Under the pieces are notes generated by a model, which saw only the letters and a program-made list of their open reading frames with translations, did not search any database and had not been told where the DNA came from. This document shows, piece by piece, positions 58,179-59,068 of a DNA stretch of 59,068 nucleotides. This DNA comes from Chrysophaeum taylorii. Its lineage: Eukaryota > Sar > Pelagophyceae > Pelagomonadales > Pelagomonadaceae. The position numbers and the translations under genes are program-made. The stretch is taken from positions 1 to 59,068 of the forward strand of contig JAQMWT010000629.1 of assembly GCA_029834535.1 (NCBI GenBank), written 5' to 3'. Each line of letters begins with the position of its first letter. Positions within the stretch are counted from its first letter, which is position 1.

Positions 58179-59068
58179 CGTCCTCCTATGGTAACTGTTG
58201 ACCGCAGGGGTGGTAAATGTGAACGTTGCAGACGGTGCGTCGGTCTTGCTCGGTAGCGACCATCGTCCGAATCTCGTCGCGAGATGTTAGTCGCCGGCAG
58301 CGGCGTGAATGTCGGCTGGAGCTCACGCTATCTTCGTCGGCGCTGGCACGAGGCGCTACGGCAGCGTCGTGGCGTCAGGGCTCCTGCTATCTCGACGGCG
58401 CGTTCGTGTCCGGGCGATAGGCGCGTCTATGCGGTAGTGCTTGCACGGTACTCATAACCGTGGTTAGCTGCGTCTCATAGTGAGTCTGCTCTGAATATCG
58501 TGAGCAGCGCTCCGAACCAGGTGGCATTAGGGCACGCCGTCACGCGAATGATTTAGTGGCCTTTGTCAGCTCTCCCATCGTCCTCGCAGATGAACTTTCT
58601 CATTTGATGTGTTGCACATCAACACTATGGCATTGATCGGGCTCGCGGTTGCAAATGACGCGCGATTTCCGTGTTCGTCTTTGTCGATGGGTCGCTAAGA
58701 AAAACCAGTCTGCCCGATCATATCGAACCACACTTTGGATTCTCTTTCAGAGGCGCTTGAAGGCTTACATATTTCGTAGTTTTCTCTTTCGTTCCAGAGA
58801 CGAGCGCGAGAATCCCCTCCGCGTCCAGGCGGCGGCTTCTGCGGTTTCCCGCTCGAGGGTTCATCGAGTTTCGGCTGGTCTTCTCCGCCTTGCTGTTGCG
58901 AAGTCGTTTCGAGCCGCGTAATCAGCGACAACGTAGACGTAAGCATTGTTTATGCCGTGTCGGTCCGCTGCGCATCGTTCACCTGCGCGGGTTCAGTCGC
59001 TGGACTCCAGTCCACATTATCAAGTAGGATGATCTCCACGTCGTTTGAGATCTCAGCAATCTATGTAT
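58179..59068. other. Window end, no gene recognised
   Basis: Short ORFs on both strands only. It is probably the continuation of the minus-strand element, because its left neighbour is element-like, but no family motif was seen. Confidence 0.35.

Noticed and set aside
1..59068. Giant virus or bacterial contig
   Set aside because: Spliceable introns, TRAPP, ISD11, formin, plastid presequence and LTR elements all point to a nuclear algal genome.

Overview
This window is nuclear DNA of a eukaryotic, photosynthetic protist, most likely a heterokont (stramenopile) alga with a red-lineage secondary plastid; a haptophyte is less likely but not excluded. The evidence is a bipartite plastid presequence with a heterokont-like cleavage site (gene at 40866-41510), a PsbP-like lumen protein, a plant-type ATP-phosphofructokinase, ISD11, TRAPPC1 and a formin. 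Genes are small, nearly intronless and tightly packed. Two genes make sense only if very short introns (40 and 48 nt) are removed. No rRNA or tRNA gene and no prokaryotic operon were seen.

Layout. 1-3074: 3' end of a Ty1/copia-type retrotransposon (RNase H end, an extra coiled-coil ORF, 3' LTR). 4619-8535: gene cluster (SBDS-like Rtc3 homologue, longin-like protein, DMT transporter, S28 peptidase). 8536-21985: gene-poor, with a DUF707-like pseudogene and a complete 8.65-kb LTR element (11338-19990, 5-bp target duplication) that has long ORFs but no recognisable reverse transcriptase. 21986-27545: gene cluster (DOT1-like methyltransferase, PFK, ISD11, TRAPPC1, PH-PDZ-FH2 formin). 27821-33129: a fold-back repeat array of PIF1/Helitron-type helicase fragments in minisatellite DNA around a central ORF. 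33640-37942: CH-SAM protein, FAM13-like IQ protein and NAD-glycerol-3-phosphate dehydrogenase. 38245-39830: hAT transposase pseudogene. 39922-47026: gene cluster (ComB-like phosphatase, plastid protein, LRR protein, membrane protein, MDP-1 phosphatase, PsbP-like, RidA, ABM-fold monooxygenase). 47210-59068: hAT fragment, then the 5' LTR and gag of a second copia-type copy, broken by scrambled Ty3/gypsy copies.

Genes are often paired head to head with short shared upstream regions (37, 58, 102, 120 and 123 bp), which suggests bidirectional promoters. Neighbouring genes do not form one pathway. They are housekeeping functions: Fe-S cluster assembly, ER-Golgi tethering, glycolysis and glycerol metabolism, actin and cytoskeleton, plastid. 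The two ends and both interior gene-poor stretches are mobile-element debris, so the window is compact gene islands between repeat blocks.
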